From an uncultured Tenacibaculum sp. (lineage in GTDB: Bacteria > Bacteroidota > Bacteroidia > Flavobacteriales > Flavobacteriaceae), in NCBI GenBank assembly GCA_947496185.1, contig CANMCD010000001.1, forward strand, positions 248,001 through 312,000: a stretch of 64,000 bases of DNA, given 5' to 3'. The position numbers were made by a program, and so were the translations under genes. A model generated the notes under the pieces. That model saw only the letters and a program-made list of their open reading frames with translations, was not told where the DNA came from and did no database searches. Shown piece after piece: positions 46,897-55,192 of this stretch. How positions within the stretch are numbered: the first letter of the stretch is position 1; each line of letters starts with the position of its first letter.

Positions 46897-46923
46897 ATGA
46901 AAGTTATTTTTAAAAATTTAATA

Positions 46924-47499
46924 ATGAGAACATTAATAATTATTTGCGTTATTTTTTTTAGTAAAAATATTTTCGCACAAAAGGGGACATTTTTAGTAGG
47001 GGGGAATGTGAATTACACCTACAATAAAATTAAAACAGCAAATCAAGAATCTTTGTCCAGAAGTTTTGAGTTTGCTCCTGTAGTGGGATATCAGTTTAGT
47101 AAAAATATGACGGCGGGAGTCAAATCGTTATTTGCATATTCCAAAGATGAAAATTCAGATGTTATTTCTTCCAACCGAATTGGAGGATTTATACGTTATG
47201 CTAAGTCACTTGATAAAAAAGGGATGTTTGCCATCTATGGAGATTTGGAAGCTGGGTACAAAACGAATAAAACTAATTATGCAATTTCTGATACTGATGT
47301 CATATTTGAAGGAGGCTATGCTGAATTTATCCCAGCCATATTTATTAATCTGAAAAATGGATTTGGATTAAATTTTAACATAGGAGGGATTTCTTACGAA
47401 CACCTTGAAAATAAGGGGACGAACATTGAAAACAATATTAATAATTTTAGTATTGATTTTGGAAAAACACTAAGTATTGGAATATCAAAAAACTTTTAA
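46924..47499 (+). CDS. outer-membrane beta-barrel protein
   Basis: A 191-residue protein from the ATG at 46924, giving a short signal peptide (MRTLIIICVIFFSKNIFAQ). An ATG 27 bases upstream would also work. The mature part is a small eight-stranded OmpA/OMP_b-brl-like barrel: FLVGGNVNYTYNKIK, FEFAPVVGYQFSKNMTAGVK, GMFAIYGDLEAGYKT and a C-terminal strand ending LSIGISKNF with terminal Phe. It is followed after 19 bases by a lipoprotein gene, so the two may work together at the outer membrane. Confidence 0.85.
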   Translation: MRTLIIICVIFFSKNIFAQKGTFLVGGNVNYTYNKIKTANQESLSRSFEFAPVVGYQFSKNMTAGVKSLFAYSKDENSDVISSNRIGGFIRYAKSLDKKGMFAIYGDLEAGYKTNKTNYAISDTDVIFEGGYAEFIPAIFINLKNGFGLNFNIGGISYEHLENKGTNIENNINNFSIDFGKTLSIGISKNF

Positions 47500-47518
47500 C
47501 TAATAAAAAAAACAAATT

Positions 47519-48286
47519 ATGCTTTTAAAATTAAATAAAACCATCACAAGAATCTTGGCTTTAATGATAATGTCTATCGGATTTTATAGTTGTAATTCAA
47601 ATGAAAATGTTGAAGAAATAATTGACTTTTCGCAGTACGATGTTAATAATGTCGGAGGGGAAATGAATTTGAGTAGAAATATTTATTTATCAGATATAGC
47701 TTCCAATTCGGTCACCCTTGAGTGGAATAAGCCGTCGGTAGTAACCAGTGAAGCGGTAAAGTATATAATTTATCTTGATGGGAAAGCCATTGAAGAAATT
47801 GATATAGATTATTCATCGTATGAGTCAAACTACCATTCTTATAGGTGTAAAAACTTAACACAAGGGGAGTCATATAATGTTCAAATTGTATGTATCGTTA
47901 ATAAAGTTATTATCGTCACTCAATACATAGTAATACATTGTAATCCAGACGGGATAACAGAACTTCCAGTGATTCCAACAGATATAATAGATATTTTTAC
48001 GAATTTAACTTCAGACCTATTTGTTTTTGATTCAGATTGTTTATGCTTCAATTTAAGTTTAGAAATTCCTCAAATAAATTTTCCAGGTTGTACCATAACA
48101 ATAATTGATGACGGATTGAAAGTACTTAGCAATATAGCTGCAGGAGGTCCCGAAGGAGCGGTTGCCGAACTGCAACAATTGTCTGCTGGAGGAGTATACT
48201 CCTGTACATTACAAATAAAATTAGCATCAGGTTATTGTTTAGAGCTAGGTTTTCCGGTAATAGTACCTCCATGTCCTATTTGTTAA
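47519..48286 (+). CDS. lipoprotein with a fibronectin type III-like domain
   Basis: A 255-residue predicted lipoprotein (lipobox in MSIGFYSCNSN). Residues about 55-140 form a fibronectin-III-like domain (IASNSVTLEWNKPSVVTSEA, later LTQGESYNVQIVCIVNK). The C-terminal half is rich in Cys (DSDCLCFNLSLEI, FPGCTITIIDDG and the very last CPIC) and may be disulfide-bonded. No recognised function. It forms a pair with the preceding barrel protein and ends before two consecutive terminators. Confidence 0.78.
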   Translation: MLLKLNKTITRILALMIMSIGFYSCNSNENVEEIIDFSQYDVNNVGGEMNLSRNIYLSDIASNSVTLEWNKPSVVTSEAVKYIIYLDGKAIEEIDIDYSSYESNYHSYRCKNLTQGESYNVQIVCIVNKVIIVTQYIVIHCNPDGITELPVIPTDIIDIFTNLTSDLFVFDSDCLCFNLSLEIPQINFPGCTITIIDDGLKVLSNIAAGGPEGAVAELQQLSAGGVYSCTLQIKLASGYCLELGFPVIVPPCPIC

Positions 48287-48432
48287 ATTAAAATAATTAG
48301 TTTATTGATTAAAAATTACGCAACCTAATTTATTGGAATTACCCTGTATATGCCTATCAAATTAATCTATAATTAAAGTTGACTTTAGTTTTTTATAGGA
48401 TAAATATTAATTAAATTTAAATGTGAGATAGT

Positions 48433-48466
48433 AAAAAAGCTGCCTGAAAAGGCAGCTCTTTTTATT
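48433..48466 (+). terminator. hairpin terminator (first of two)
   Basis: An 8-bp G+C-rich stem, agctgcct (48438-48445) with aggcagct (48450-48457), and a gaaa loop, flanked by an A run and a T run. Confidence 0.85.
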
Positions 48467-48490
48467 AAATATGTTTACTCTTAGGTAAAG

Positions 48491-48524
48491 CAAAAACTTA
48501 AAAAGAAGTTTTTGTTATTTTTTT
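48491..48524 (+). terminator. hairpin terminator (second of two)
   Basis: A 9-bp perfect stem (48491-48499 with 48506-48514) and a six-base loop are followed by ttattttttt. It is oriented for the plus strand and provides a backup before the convergent dnaN. Confidence 0.7.
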
Positions 48525-48530
48525 ACAAGT

Positions 48531-49652
48531 TTAGGCATTGTTTAACATTACTGGCATGACAAGCATGGTAACATCTTCACCTTCTTCCGTACCGTCAAGC
48601 GGGGTTAAGATCCCTGCTCTATTGGGTAAACTCATTTCTATTTGAATGTCATTAGAATCTAAGTTATTCAACATTTCACTTAAAAAACGTGAGTTAAATC
48701 CGATTTGCATATCATCACCTTGATAATCGCAAGACAATCGTTCGTCTGCCTTATTTGAATAGTCCAAATCTTCTGCTGAAATGTTTAATTCCGTACCTGC
48801 CATTTTCAAGCGAATCTGATGTGTTGTTTTACTTGAAAATATCGAAGCTCTTCGTACTGAATTTAAGAAAGTAGCACGGTCAACTACCAATTTGTTTGGG
48901 TTTTCTTTAGGGATTACAGCATCGTAATTAGGATACTTCCCATCAATCAAACGACAAATCAATACCATATTGTCGAAAGTAAATTTTGCATTTGTATTGT
49001 TGTATTCAATAGCAACATTTTCTTCCGAACCAGCCAAAATACCTTTCAATAAGTTTAAAGGCTTTTTGGGCATGATGAACTCTGCGGTACTTTCAGCAGT
49101 AATATCTGTACGTGTATATTTTACCAATTTGTGTGCGTCCGTAGCAACGAAGGTTAGTTCTTTCGAATTGAATTGAAAAAACACCCCACACATAACGGGT
49201 CGTAAATCGTCGTTACCCGTAGCAAATATGGTTTTATTGATTGCTGTAGCTAAAATATGTGAAGGAATTTCGACGGTACTAGGTGAAGGAAGTTCTACCG
49301 CTTTAGGGAACTCTTCACTATTAAAGTAGGCCATGTCGTATTTTCCTTGTTCAGAAATAATTTCAATGGTACTTTCTCCTTCCGTTTTGAATGTCAACGG
49401 TTGATCGGGAAAAGTTTTTAAGGTATCCTGCAACAACCGAGCATTGATTGCTATAGACCCCGTATCGGTACTCTCAACCTCAACGGTAGCACTCATCGTA
49501 GTTTCTAAATCCGACGACGATATCTTTAACTGATTTTCAGTTAGCTCAAACAAAAAATTATCCAAAATAGCCATGGTATTATTACTATTAATAACACCGC
49601 CTAACACCTGTATTTGCTTCAATAACTGAGAGCTAGATACTATAAATTTCAT
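48531..49652 (-). CDS. dnaN: DNA polymerase III beta subunit (sliding clamp)
   Basis: A 373-residue beta clamp with three repeated domains. MKFIVSSSQLLKQIQVLGGV opens domain I, VMCGVFFQFNSKELTFVATD marks domain II, and the C-terminus ends EDVTMLVMPVMLN, close to the consensus M-P-M/V ending. It encircles DNA and tethers replicative and repair enzymes. It stands alone, not next to dnaA or recF, which is usual in Bacteroidota. A TAnnTTTG box lies upstream. Confidence 0.97.
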   Translation of the reverse strand: MKFIVSSSQLLKQIQVLGGVINSNNTMAILDNFLFELTENQLKISSSDLETTMSATVEVESTDTGSIAINARLLQDTLKTFPDQPLTFKTEGESTIEIISEQGKYDMAYFNSEEFPKAVELPSPSTVEIPSHILATAINKTIFATGNDDLRPVMCGVFFQFNSKELTFVATDAHKLVKYTRTDITAESTAEFIMPKKPLNLLKGILAGSEENVAIEYNNTNAKFTFDNMVLICRLIDGKYPNYDAVIPKENPNKLVVDRATFLNSVRRASIFSSKTTHQIRLKMAGTELNISAEDLDYSNKADERLSCDYQGDDMQIGFNSRFLSEMLNNLDSNDIQIEMSLPNRAGILTPLDGTEEGEDVTMLVMPVMLNNA

Positions 49653-49679
49653 TGATTATGTTTCTAATGATTAGAACTA

Positions 49680-49687
49680 CAAATATA
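49680..49687 (-). promoter_or_regulatory. predicted -7 box for dnaN
   Basis: The minus strand reads TATATTTG (TAnnTTTG), 28 bases before the start codon, giving a leader of about 20 bases. The nearest TTTG upstream is too far away (about 31 bases) to be a normal -33 element. Confidence 0.45.
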
Positions 49688-49753
49688 TTTTAATTTAGCG
49701 ACTTTTAAAATTTATTTTCAAAGCTATTTATTGGAAGAAACTAAGAAGTCCAA

Positions 49754-50704
49754 TTAATTAAAAAGATAGTTTACAAGCAAGCTTCCGTAGTTGTTTCCAC
49801 CGGGAACCTGCGTACTGTTAAGTTTCTTGGTATGATAGCAATACGTATAACCAAAGTGCATCCTTTTGTAGGTAAAACGCAGGCCCAGTTCGAGCGTAAA
49901 TTTTAAAGGGATCACATCATAAGTCACAAGGCTTTGGTCATTTAAAAAGCTTCCTTGGATTGTAGCATCATACCCCACATAATGCAGGCTTGGATGAATA
50001 AAAATAAAAGATTCAATTTCGTTTGAGAAGCTACTGTTTTGAGAATTAAGATTGCCAGAAAAAGCAATAGAATTAACAAGTTTTTGCAGGGGTTTTAGTC
50101 CAATTCGACTGTAGAATCCTGTAGAAATATCCGTAAAAACAGTTCCCAATCGCACTTTACTAAGCCAGTTAATATCAAAAAGAGTAGCGTTGTCATCTGT
50201 CAAAGGGTTGATATAGGTAGTTTGTAATTGGAGGCCGAGTGCATTTTGTATTTGGTAGCGCCATCCGATTGCATCATCAAAACCATACATGTCGTGAATA
50301 AGGTTTTGCAATTCCCAACCCAAGGCAGCTGGCCCTATCACACCAAGGTGTGTCGAAGTGCTAAGAACCGTATTGTTTTTAAAAAAATAATCGACACCAA
50401 AACCTCCATATAAATAAGCCGCAAAGGGGCGATCATGCTCATACATTGTCTGTACAATAGATTTAAATGGGGTATACATTTTGTGTCCAACAGTTACGGA
50501 AAAGATTTTTTTACTTACCTTAGGGTGCTTTGTATTTCCAAGAAATCGATAATTTAAGAACAATCCATTCGTATAGTAACGATCTTGATGCATGGAAACA
50601 TACAAGTCATTATCACTTTGAATACGTAGTTGTTTCGTAAATTTTTGTTGCGAATAACTTACAAGAGCCAATAAAAAAAATAAAAGTGGGGTAAATTTTT
50701 TCAT
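49754..50704 (-). CDS. LpxR-like lipid A deacylase family protein
   Basis: A 316-residue outer-membrane protein of the LpxR/DUF2219 family. I start it at 50704 (MKKFTPLLFFLLALVSYSQQ), which gives a clean signal peptide; an upstream ATG adds five residues. The family signature is the N-terminal IQSDNDLYVSMHQDRYYTNG. Twelve-strand barrel character continues to the final VNYLFN with a terminal aromatic-Asn end. In Salmonella, LpxR removes the 3'-acyloxyacyl chain from lipid A; whether this homologue does so is untested. It is divergent from the PPK2 genes. Confidence 0.85.
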   Translation of the reverse strand: MKKFTPLLFFLLALVSYSQQKFTKQLRIQSDNDLYVSMHQDRYYTNGLFLNYRFLGNTKHPKVSKKIFSVTVGHKMYTPFKSIVQTMYEHDRPFAAYLYGGFGVDYFFKNNTVLSTSTHLGVIGPAALGWELQNLIHDMYGFDDAIGWRYQIQNALGLQLQTTYINPLTDDNATLFDINWLSKVRLGTVFTDISTGFYSRIGLKPLQKLVNSIAFSGNLNSQNSSFSNEIESFIFIHPSLHYVGYDATIQGSFLNDQSLVTYDVIPLKFTLELGLRFTYKRMHFGYTYCYHTKKLNSTQVPGGNNYGSLLVNYLFN

Positions 50705-50768
50705 CTCAGGAAATATCATCTTATTTTAGCAAAACTCCCGCAAAATAATTAAAAATAATTACTTTTTA

Positions 50769-51626
50769 ATGGAAGAAAAACCAAAAATATCCGTTGACGA
50801 ATTCAAGCAAATTAGCTCTAATGAAGAACTGAGGTCCTTGTTGCGTCGAAAAGGAATTTCGATAGACAAGGTAACTGAAAAGATAAATTATGAAAGTGAA
50901 TTGCGGAAGCTACAAATAGAGCTTGTGAAATTACAACAATGGATTGCCAAGAACAAAAAAAGAGTTGCCGTTATTTTTGAAGGGAGAGATGCCGCGGGGA
51001 AAGGCGGAAATATTCGACGGTTTATGGAGCACCTAAATCCGAGATCTACCCATCTCGTGGCTTTGAATAAACCTACCGAAATAGAAAAGGGGCAATGGTA
51101 TTTTCAGCGATATATCAAGAACTTACCCAACCCCGGAGAGATCGTTTTTTTTGATAGAAGCTGGTATAATCGAGCCGTTGTAGAGCCTGTAATGGGATTT
51201 TGTAATGAAGAACAGTATAAAAATTTTTTAGTACAAGTACCCGAATTCGAGCACATGTTATACGAAGACGGTGTAACTATTATCAAGTTTTGGCTGTCCA
51301 TTTCTAAAGAAGAACAGCTAAAACGCTTTAATGCCAGAAACAACAACCCATTAAAACGATGGAAGTTTAGTCCAGTAGACAAAAGAGGGCAAGAATTGTG
51401 GGACAAATATTCTTTTTATAAAGACGAAATGTTTAGCAAGACACATACGACCTATAGCCCGTGGATTGTCGTAAAAACCAATGACAAAAAAAAGGCACGA
51501 CTTGAATGCATGCGCCATGTATTGTCACAGTTTAATTACAAAGGAAAAGAAGCGACTAAAACAATATTAAACCCAGACCCAAATATCGTAATGCGTTACT
51601 ACAGGTCTTTAAGCGATCTAGATTAA
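50769..51626 (+). CDS. ppk2: polyphosphate kinase 2 family protein (first of tandem pair)
   Basis: A 285-residue PPK2. Walker A is FEGRDAAGKGGNIRRFMEHL, Walker B is VFFDRSWYNRAVVEPVMGFC, and the lid region is FNARNNNPLKRWKFSPVDKR. PPK2 enzymes phosphorylate ADP, GDP or AMP from polyphosphate. An N-terminal extension of about 50 residues precedes the core. The second paralogue starts three bases after its stop, so they are cotranscribed. Confidence 0.93.
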   Translation: MEEKPKISVDEFKQISSNEELRSLLRRKGISIDKVTEKINYESELRKLQIELVKLQQWIAKNKKRVAVIFEGRDAAGKGGNIRRFMEHLNPRSTHLVALNKPTEIEKGQWYFQRYIKNLPNPGEIVFFDRSWYNRAVVEPVMGFCNEEQYKNFLVQVPEFEHMLYEDGVTIIKFWLSISKEEQLKRFNARNNNPLKRWKFSPVDKRGQELWDKYSFYKDEMFSKTHTTYSPWIVVKTNDKKKARLECMRHVLSQFNYKGKEATKTILNPDPNIVMRYYRSLSDLD

Positions 51627-51628
51627 TT

Positions 51629-52411
51629 ATGGAAAACTTTTCTAACAAAGACCTTAATAAACTCAATAGTAACAGAGCATTAAAAGCAATTTTATCGAAA
51701 GAACCTTACAATTTAGAAAGGGCATTGCGCTATGTAGATTATGAGAAAAGACTCAAAAAGCTACAAGTAGAATTGATCAAGCTTCAAACATGGGCAATTC
51801 AAGAAAACGAACGTATTATTTTTCTATTTGAAGGAAGAGATGCAGCAGGAAAAGGAGGGGCAATCCGAAGAATAACGGAACGAATTAATCCGAGGCACAT
51901 GCGAATTGTAGCCCTGCAAAAACCAGACGAAGCCGAAAAAACCCAATGGTACTTTCAGCGCTATGTAGAGCAGTTTCCCAAAGCAGGAGAAATGGTTTTT
52001 TTTGACAGAAGTTGGTACAATAGGGCTGTAGTAGAACCGGTAAATGGTTTTTGCACGCAAACGGAATACAATGTGTTTATGAATCAAGTAAATGATTTTG
52101 AAAGAATGATTTTAGAATCAGGCATTCGTCTTGTAAAAATATACATGTCCATTACCAAAAAAGAACAAGCCAAACGCTTTAATGAAATCAAAAACGATCC
52201 GTTAAAACAATGGAAAATGACCCCTGTAGACGAAAGAGCCCAAGCATTATGGGACGATTATACCGCCTATAAAAGAACCATGTTTTCAAGAACAAACACC
52301 GCAATTTCGCCATGGAAAGTAATCCGTGCTAATAGAAAAACAACAGCAAGAATTAGTGTTATCAATCACATACTGAAAAGCATTCCTTACGATAAGGAAA
52401 TTCAAGTATAA
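51629..52411 (+). CDS. ppk2: polyphosphate kinase 2 family protein (second of tandem pair)
   Basis: A 260-residue PPK2 with Walker A FEGRDAAGKGGAIRRITERI, Walker B VFFDRSWYNRAVVEPVNGFC and lid FNEIKNDPLKQWKMTPVDER. It is clearly paralogous to the preceding protein but diverged across its length, so the two may differ in nucleotide preference or act as a hetero-oligomer. It ends 23 bases before the convergent phosphatase gene. Confidence 0.93.
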   Translation: MENFSNKDLNKLNSNRALKAILSKEPYNLERALRYVDYEKRLKKLQVELIKLQTWAIQENERIIFLFEGRDAAGKGGAIRRITERINPRHMRIVALQKPDEAEKTQWYFQRYVEQFPKAGEMVFFDRSWYNRAVVEPVNGFCTQTEYNVFMNQVNDFERMILESGIRLVKIYMSITKKEQAKRFNEIKNDPLKQWKMTPVDERAQALWDDYTAYKRTMFSRTNTAISPWKVIRANRKTTARISVINHILKSIPYDKEIQV

Positions 52412-52434
52412 GAGAAGGGAAAAGCAACAGTTAC

Positions 52435-53070
52435 CTAGGTAATATTTGCTTTAATTCTTTCAAAAATAATAAAAATTTCCCCTGCAATTTTATAACACGT
52501 TTTAATGTAAATATCTTGCACTTGCGGAGTATTATCCGAAATTTTAGGATCCATAAAAGGAAGGTGAAAACGCTCGATGGCATCGGGGATAAACGGACAG
52601 TTTTCATCGGCATCATCACAAGTAGTAATGGCGATATAAGGAAAACTATTTTCGGGATGATCAAAAGTTTTCGAAAAACCTTTTAACGGATTTTTACAGC
52701 CTTTATAGCTCACTAAATAAATAGGGTTTTGATGAGAAAATTGGTTTACATGAAACTCAAAACCTGCTTGTTGCAATGCCTTAATCGTATTTCTGTGAAA
52801 AGAAGTAGCTGCCGTACCTCCTGAAAAAGAAGATATAGAAGGCAGGTTAAAATAATCAGCCGCATAAAAGCTCCAAACCTGTGCCAATTGACTTCTTCGT
52901 GAATTGTGGGTACAAATAAAGTTTAGATTGATTTTGTTACGACTTACATATTCTTCTGAAATAAGATCAGCCATTTCGAGAAGTATTTCCGCTCGATAAT
53001 GGGGGATGTTTAACATTTCTTTGGCTTCTTCAAAGAAAAAATTTGTAGTTGTTTTTTTGGTACTAATCAT
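52435..53070 (-). CDS. low-molecular-weight phosphotyrosine phosphatase / arsenate reductase-like
   Basis: A 211-residue protein with the LMW-PTP fold. The P-loop is FICTHNSRRSQLAQVW, whose CTHNSRRSQ form is more typical of thioredoxin-linked arsenate reductases than of tyrosine phosphatases. A second half contains ITTCDDADENCPFIPDAIER. There is no arsenic operon nearby. Arsenate reduction or low-molecular-weight phosphatase activity are both possible; sequence alone does not decide. Confidence 0.85.
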   Translation of the reverse strand: MISTKKTTTNFFFEEAKEMLNIPHYRAEILLEMADLISEEYVSRNKINLNFICTHNSRRSQLAQVWSFYAADYFNLPSISSFSGGTAATSFHRNTIKALQQAGFEFHVNQFSHQNPIYLVSYKGCKNPLKGFSKTFDHPENSFPYIAITTCDDADENCPFIPDAIERFHLPFMDPKISDNTPQVQDIYIKTCYKIAGEIFIIFERIKANIT

Positions 53071-53188
53071 TTATTTACAGTTCTTTTGCAATACCAATGA
53101 AAGCATAAGTTTTTGTTGGTATTAAAATACAAATTATAAAACAAAATTAAAAGCTTAAATTGTATAGGTAATTAAATAATGGTTAACG

Positions 53189-53731
53189 ATGTGTTTTGAA
53201 ATTGGTAATAAAGTGGCTGTTATTGACGATGTTATTAATGGTGAGGTAACAAAGGTGGTTGATAAACAGGTTTTTATAAAGGATGCGCAAGGGATGGAAT
53301 ACCGCTTTTCAAAAGAAGAATTGGTCAAGCTTGGTGTGGAACAAAAAGAACTGAGTAAGTATATAGACATCAAACACGAAGCACAATACAAGGTCTTTGT
53401 TAAAAAGAAAAGAACAACAAGTCCTTTCAAAAAGACGAAGAAAGAAATTGTCATGGAGGTAGATTTACATATCGAAAAATTGTTGAAATCAACCCAGCAT
53501 ATGGACAGTTATGATATTCTCAATTATCAATTGGAGATAGCACGACGAAAGATCGAATACGGTTTGTCAAAAAAAATATCAAAAATTGTATTTATTCATG
53601 GAGTAGGTGCTGGTGTTTTAAAAACAGAATTAGGATATTTGTTTAACAAATACCCAGTAGACTATCAAGACGCTTCGTATACAAAGTACGGTTTGGGAGC
53701 TACCGAAGTATATATATACCAAAACAATTAA
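53189..53731 (+). CDS. Smr domain protein
   Basis: A 180-residue protein. The N-terminal part is a small beta-barrel (IGNKVAVIDDVINGEVTKVV, with DAQGMEYRFSKEELVKLG) of the DUF2027 kind; the C-terminal part is an Smr domain with EVDLHIEKLL and the conserved IVFIHGVGAGVLKTEL. Smr domains have DNA- or RNA-nicking activity in several families; some relatives are annotated as MutS-like proteins, but no MutS ATPase is present here. It lies 20 bases before the cysteine desulfurase gene. Confidence 0.88.
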   Translation: MCFEIGNKVAVIDDVINGEVTKVVDKQVFIKDAQGMEYRFSKEELVKLGVEQKELSKYIDIKHEAQYKVFVKKKRTTSPFKKTKKEIVMEVDLHIEKLLKSTQHMDSYDILNYQLEIARRKIEYGLSKKISKIVFIHGVGAGVLKTELGYLFNKYPVDYQDASYTKYGLGATEVYIYQNN

Positions 53732-53751
53732 CTATAACCTACCTAAAAACC

Positions 53752-54897
53752 ATGAATAAAGTATATTTAGATAACGCTGCCACTACGCCTATGTTACCCG
53801 AAGTTATCGAACTGATGACAACTTCGATGAAAACCACTTACGGAAATCCTTCTTCTACACATCAGTTCGGTAGAACAGCAAAAACCGCCATTGAAAAAGC
53901 AAGAAAAAACATCGCGAAACACTTCAATTGTTTGCCAAGTGAAATTGTATTTACCTCAGGAGGTACAGAAGGCGACAATTATGTGTTGAAAAATGCGGTA
54001 ACACAATTAGGAGTACAAAAAATAATAAGCACCAAGATAGAACACCATGCAGTACTTCACACCCTTGATTTTTTAGAAGAAAACTGCGGCGTTGAAGTAG
54101 TGTATTTAAAAACCAACAGCCATGGAGCAATAGCCCTTGATGCATTGCAAGCCGAATTAGCAAAAACGAAGGTCAAAACTTTGGTTTCGTTAATGTGGGT
54201 AAACAATGAAATAGGCACTATTTTACCCGTGCAACAAGTGGCAAATCTATGCAAAGAATATGACGTGTTATTTCATTCCGATACAGTACAAGCCATCGGG
54301 CATATTGCGATAGACCTGCAAGAAATTCCCATCGATTTTATGGTTGCTAGTGCGCATAAATTTCACGGCCCCAAAGGTGTAGGTTTTGTGTTTGTACGAA
54401 AAGGTCTTGCGATAGGCGCCTTATTGCACGGAGGAAGTCAAGAAAGAAACCTACGATCGAGTACTGAAAATGTACATGCCATTTTAGGTATGGAAAAAGC
54501 ATTGGAACTTTCTTTATTGCATTTGGACGAAGATCGTACCAAAGTATTGAAACTAAAACAATACCTTATTGATGCGTTAAAAAATATTTTTCCAACGGTA
54601 GCCTTTAACGGAGGGTCAGACCATCCCGAAAAAAGTAGTTATACTATATTGAGTGTACGTTTTCCTTTTGAAGACGATATGTTGGTGTTTAATTTAGATT
54701 TATTAGGTATTGCCGCTTCAGGGGGAAGTGCCTGTCAAAGCGGGGCAAATAAAGGATCACATGTACTGCAAGGCATTCTTTCTACGGAAGCTTTACAAAA
54801 AGCATCGATTCGTTTTTCATTTAGTAAACTGACCACACAAGAAGAAATCGATAGCCTTATAAAGCAACTTCAGGCGGTAAAGCTAAAACATGCTTAA
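53752..54897 (+). CDS. cysteine desulfurase (NifS/IscS family)
   Basis: A 381-residue class V aminotransferase-fold PLP enzyme. The N-terminus is VYLDNAATTPMLPEVIELM; the PLP-binding lysine is in SAHKFHGPKGVGF; the active-site cysteine is in GGSACQSGANKGSHVL on a long loop, typical of group I. It removes sulfur from cysteine for Fe-S cluster or tRNA thiolation. No iscU, iscR or suf genes are nearby, so the acceptor is unknown. It follows the Smr gene closely. Confidence 0.94.
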   Translation: MNKVYLDNAATTPMLPEVIELMTTSMKTTYGNPSSTHQFGRTAKTAIEKARKNIAKHFNCLPSEIVFTSGGTEGDNYVLKNAVTQLGVQKIISTKIEHHAVLHTLDFLEENCGVEVVYLKTNSHGAIALDALQAELAKTKVKTLVSLMWVNNEIGTILPVQQVANLCKEYDVLFHSDTVQAIGHIAIDLQEIPIDFMVASAHKFHGPKGVGFVFVRKGLAIGALLHGGSQERNLRSSTENVHAILGMEKALELSLLHLDEDRTKVLKLKQYLIDALKNIFPTVAFNGGSDHPEKSSYTILSVRFPFEDDMLVFNLDLLGIAASGGSACQSGANKGSHVLQGILSTEALQKASIRFSFSKLTTQEEIDSLIKQLQAVKLKHA

Positions 54898-55192
54898 TTT
54901 TGAGGCGTTGATAAAGGTAGAAAAGGAAGCAAAACCCAGAAAGTTAAAAGGGGTTTTTAAGAGTTCTGCTTTAAATTTTGTAATTATTTTAACTTTAGTG
55001 TGGTAGTATTGTCCTTTTTTTTATTTTTGACCCACGATTAAGAAAAGTTATAGGGTATGAAGGTACCCAAGCGTTTCATCTAGTAATGAAGAGGCTTTCC
55101 AAAACAAAAAATTAGCATCCTAGTAGGTGATAGCGCATTGACATTGTAACGAATTTTTAATCCCCCATAATAATTCTTGAAATGTTACGTAT

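Noticed and set aside
53189-53731. DNA mismatch repair protein MutS
   Set aside because: Only an Smr domain and a small beta-barrel are present; the MutS ATPase and clamp domains are missing.
54931-54958. Weak hairpin after the cysteine desulfurase gene as terminator
   Set aside because: The stem is only 7 bp with a 13-base loop and no real T run after it.
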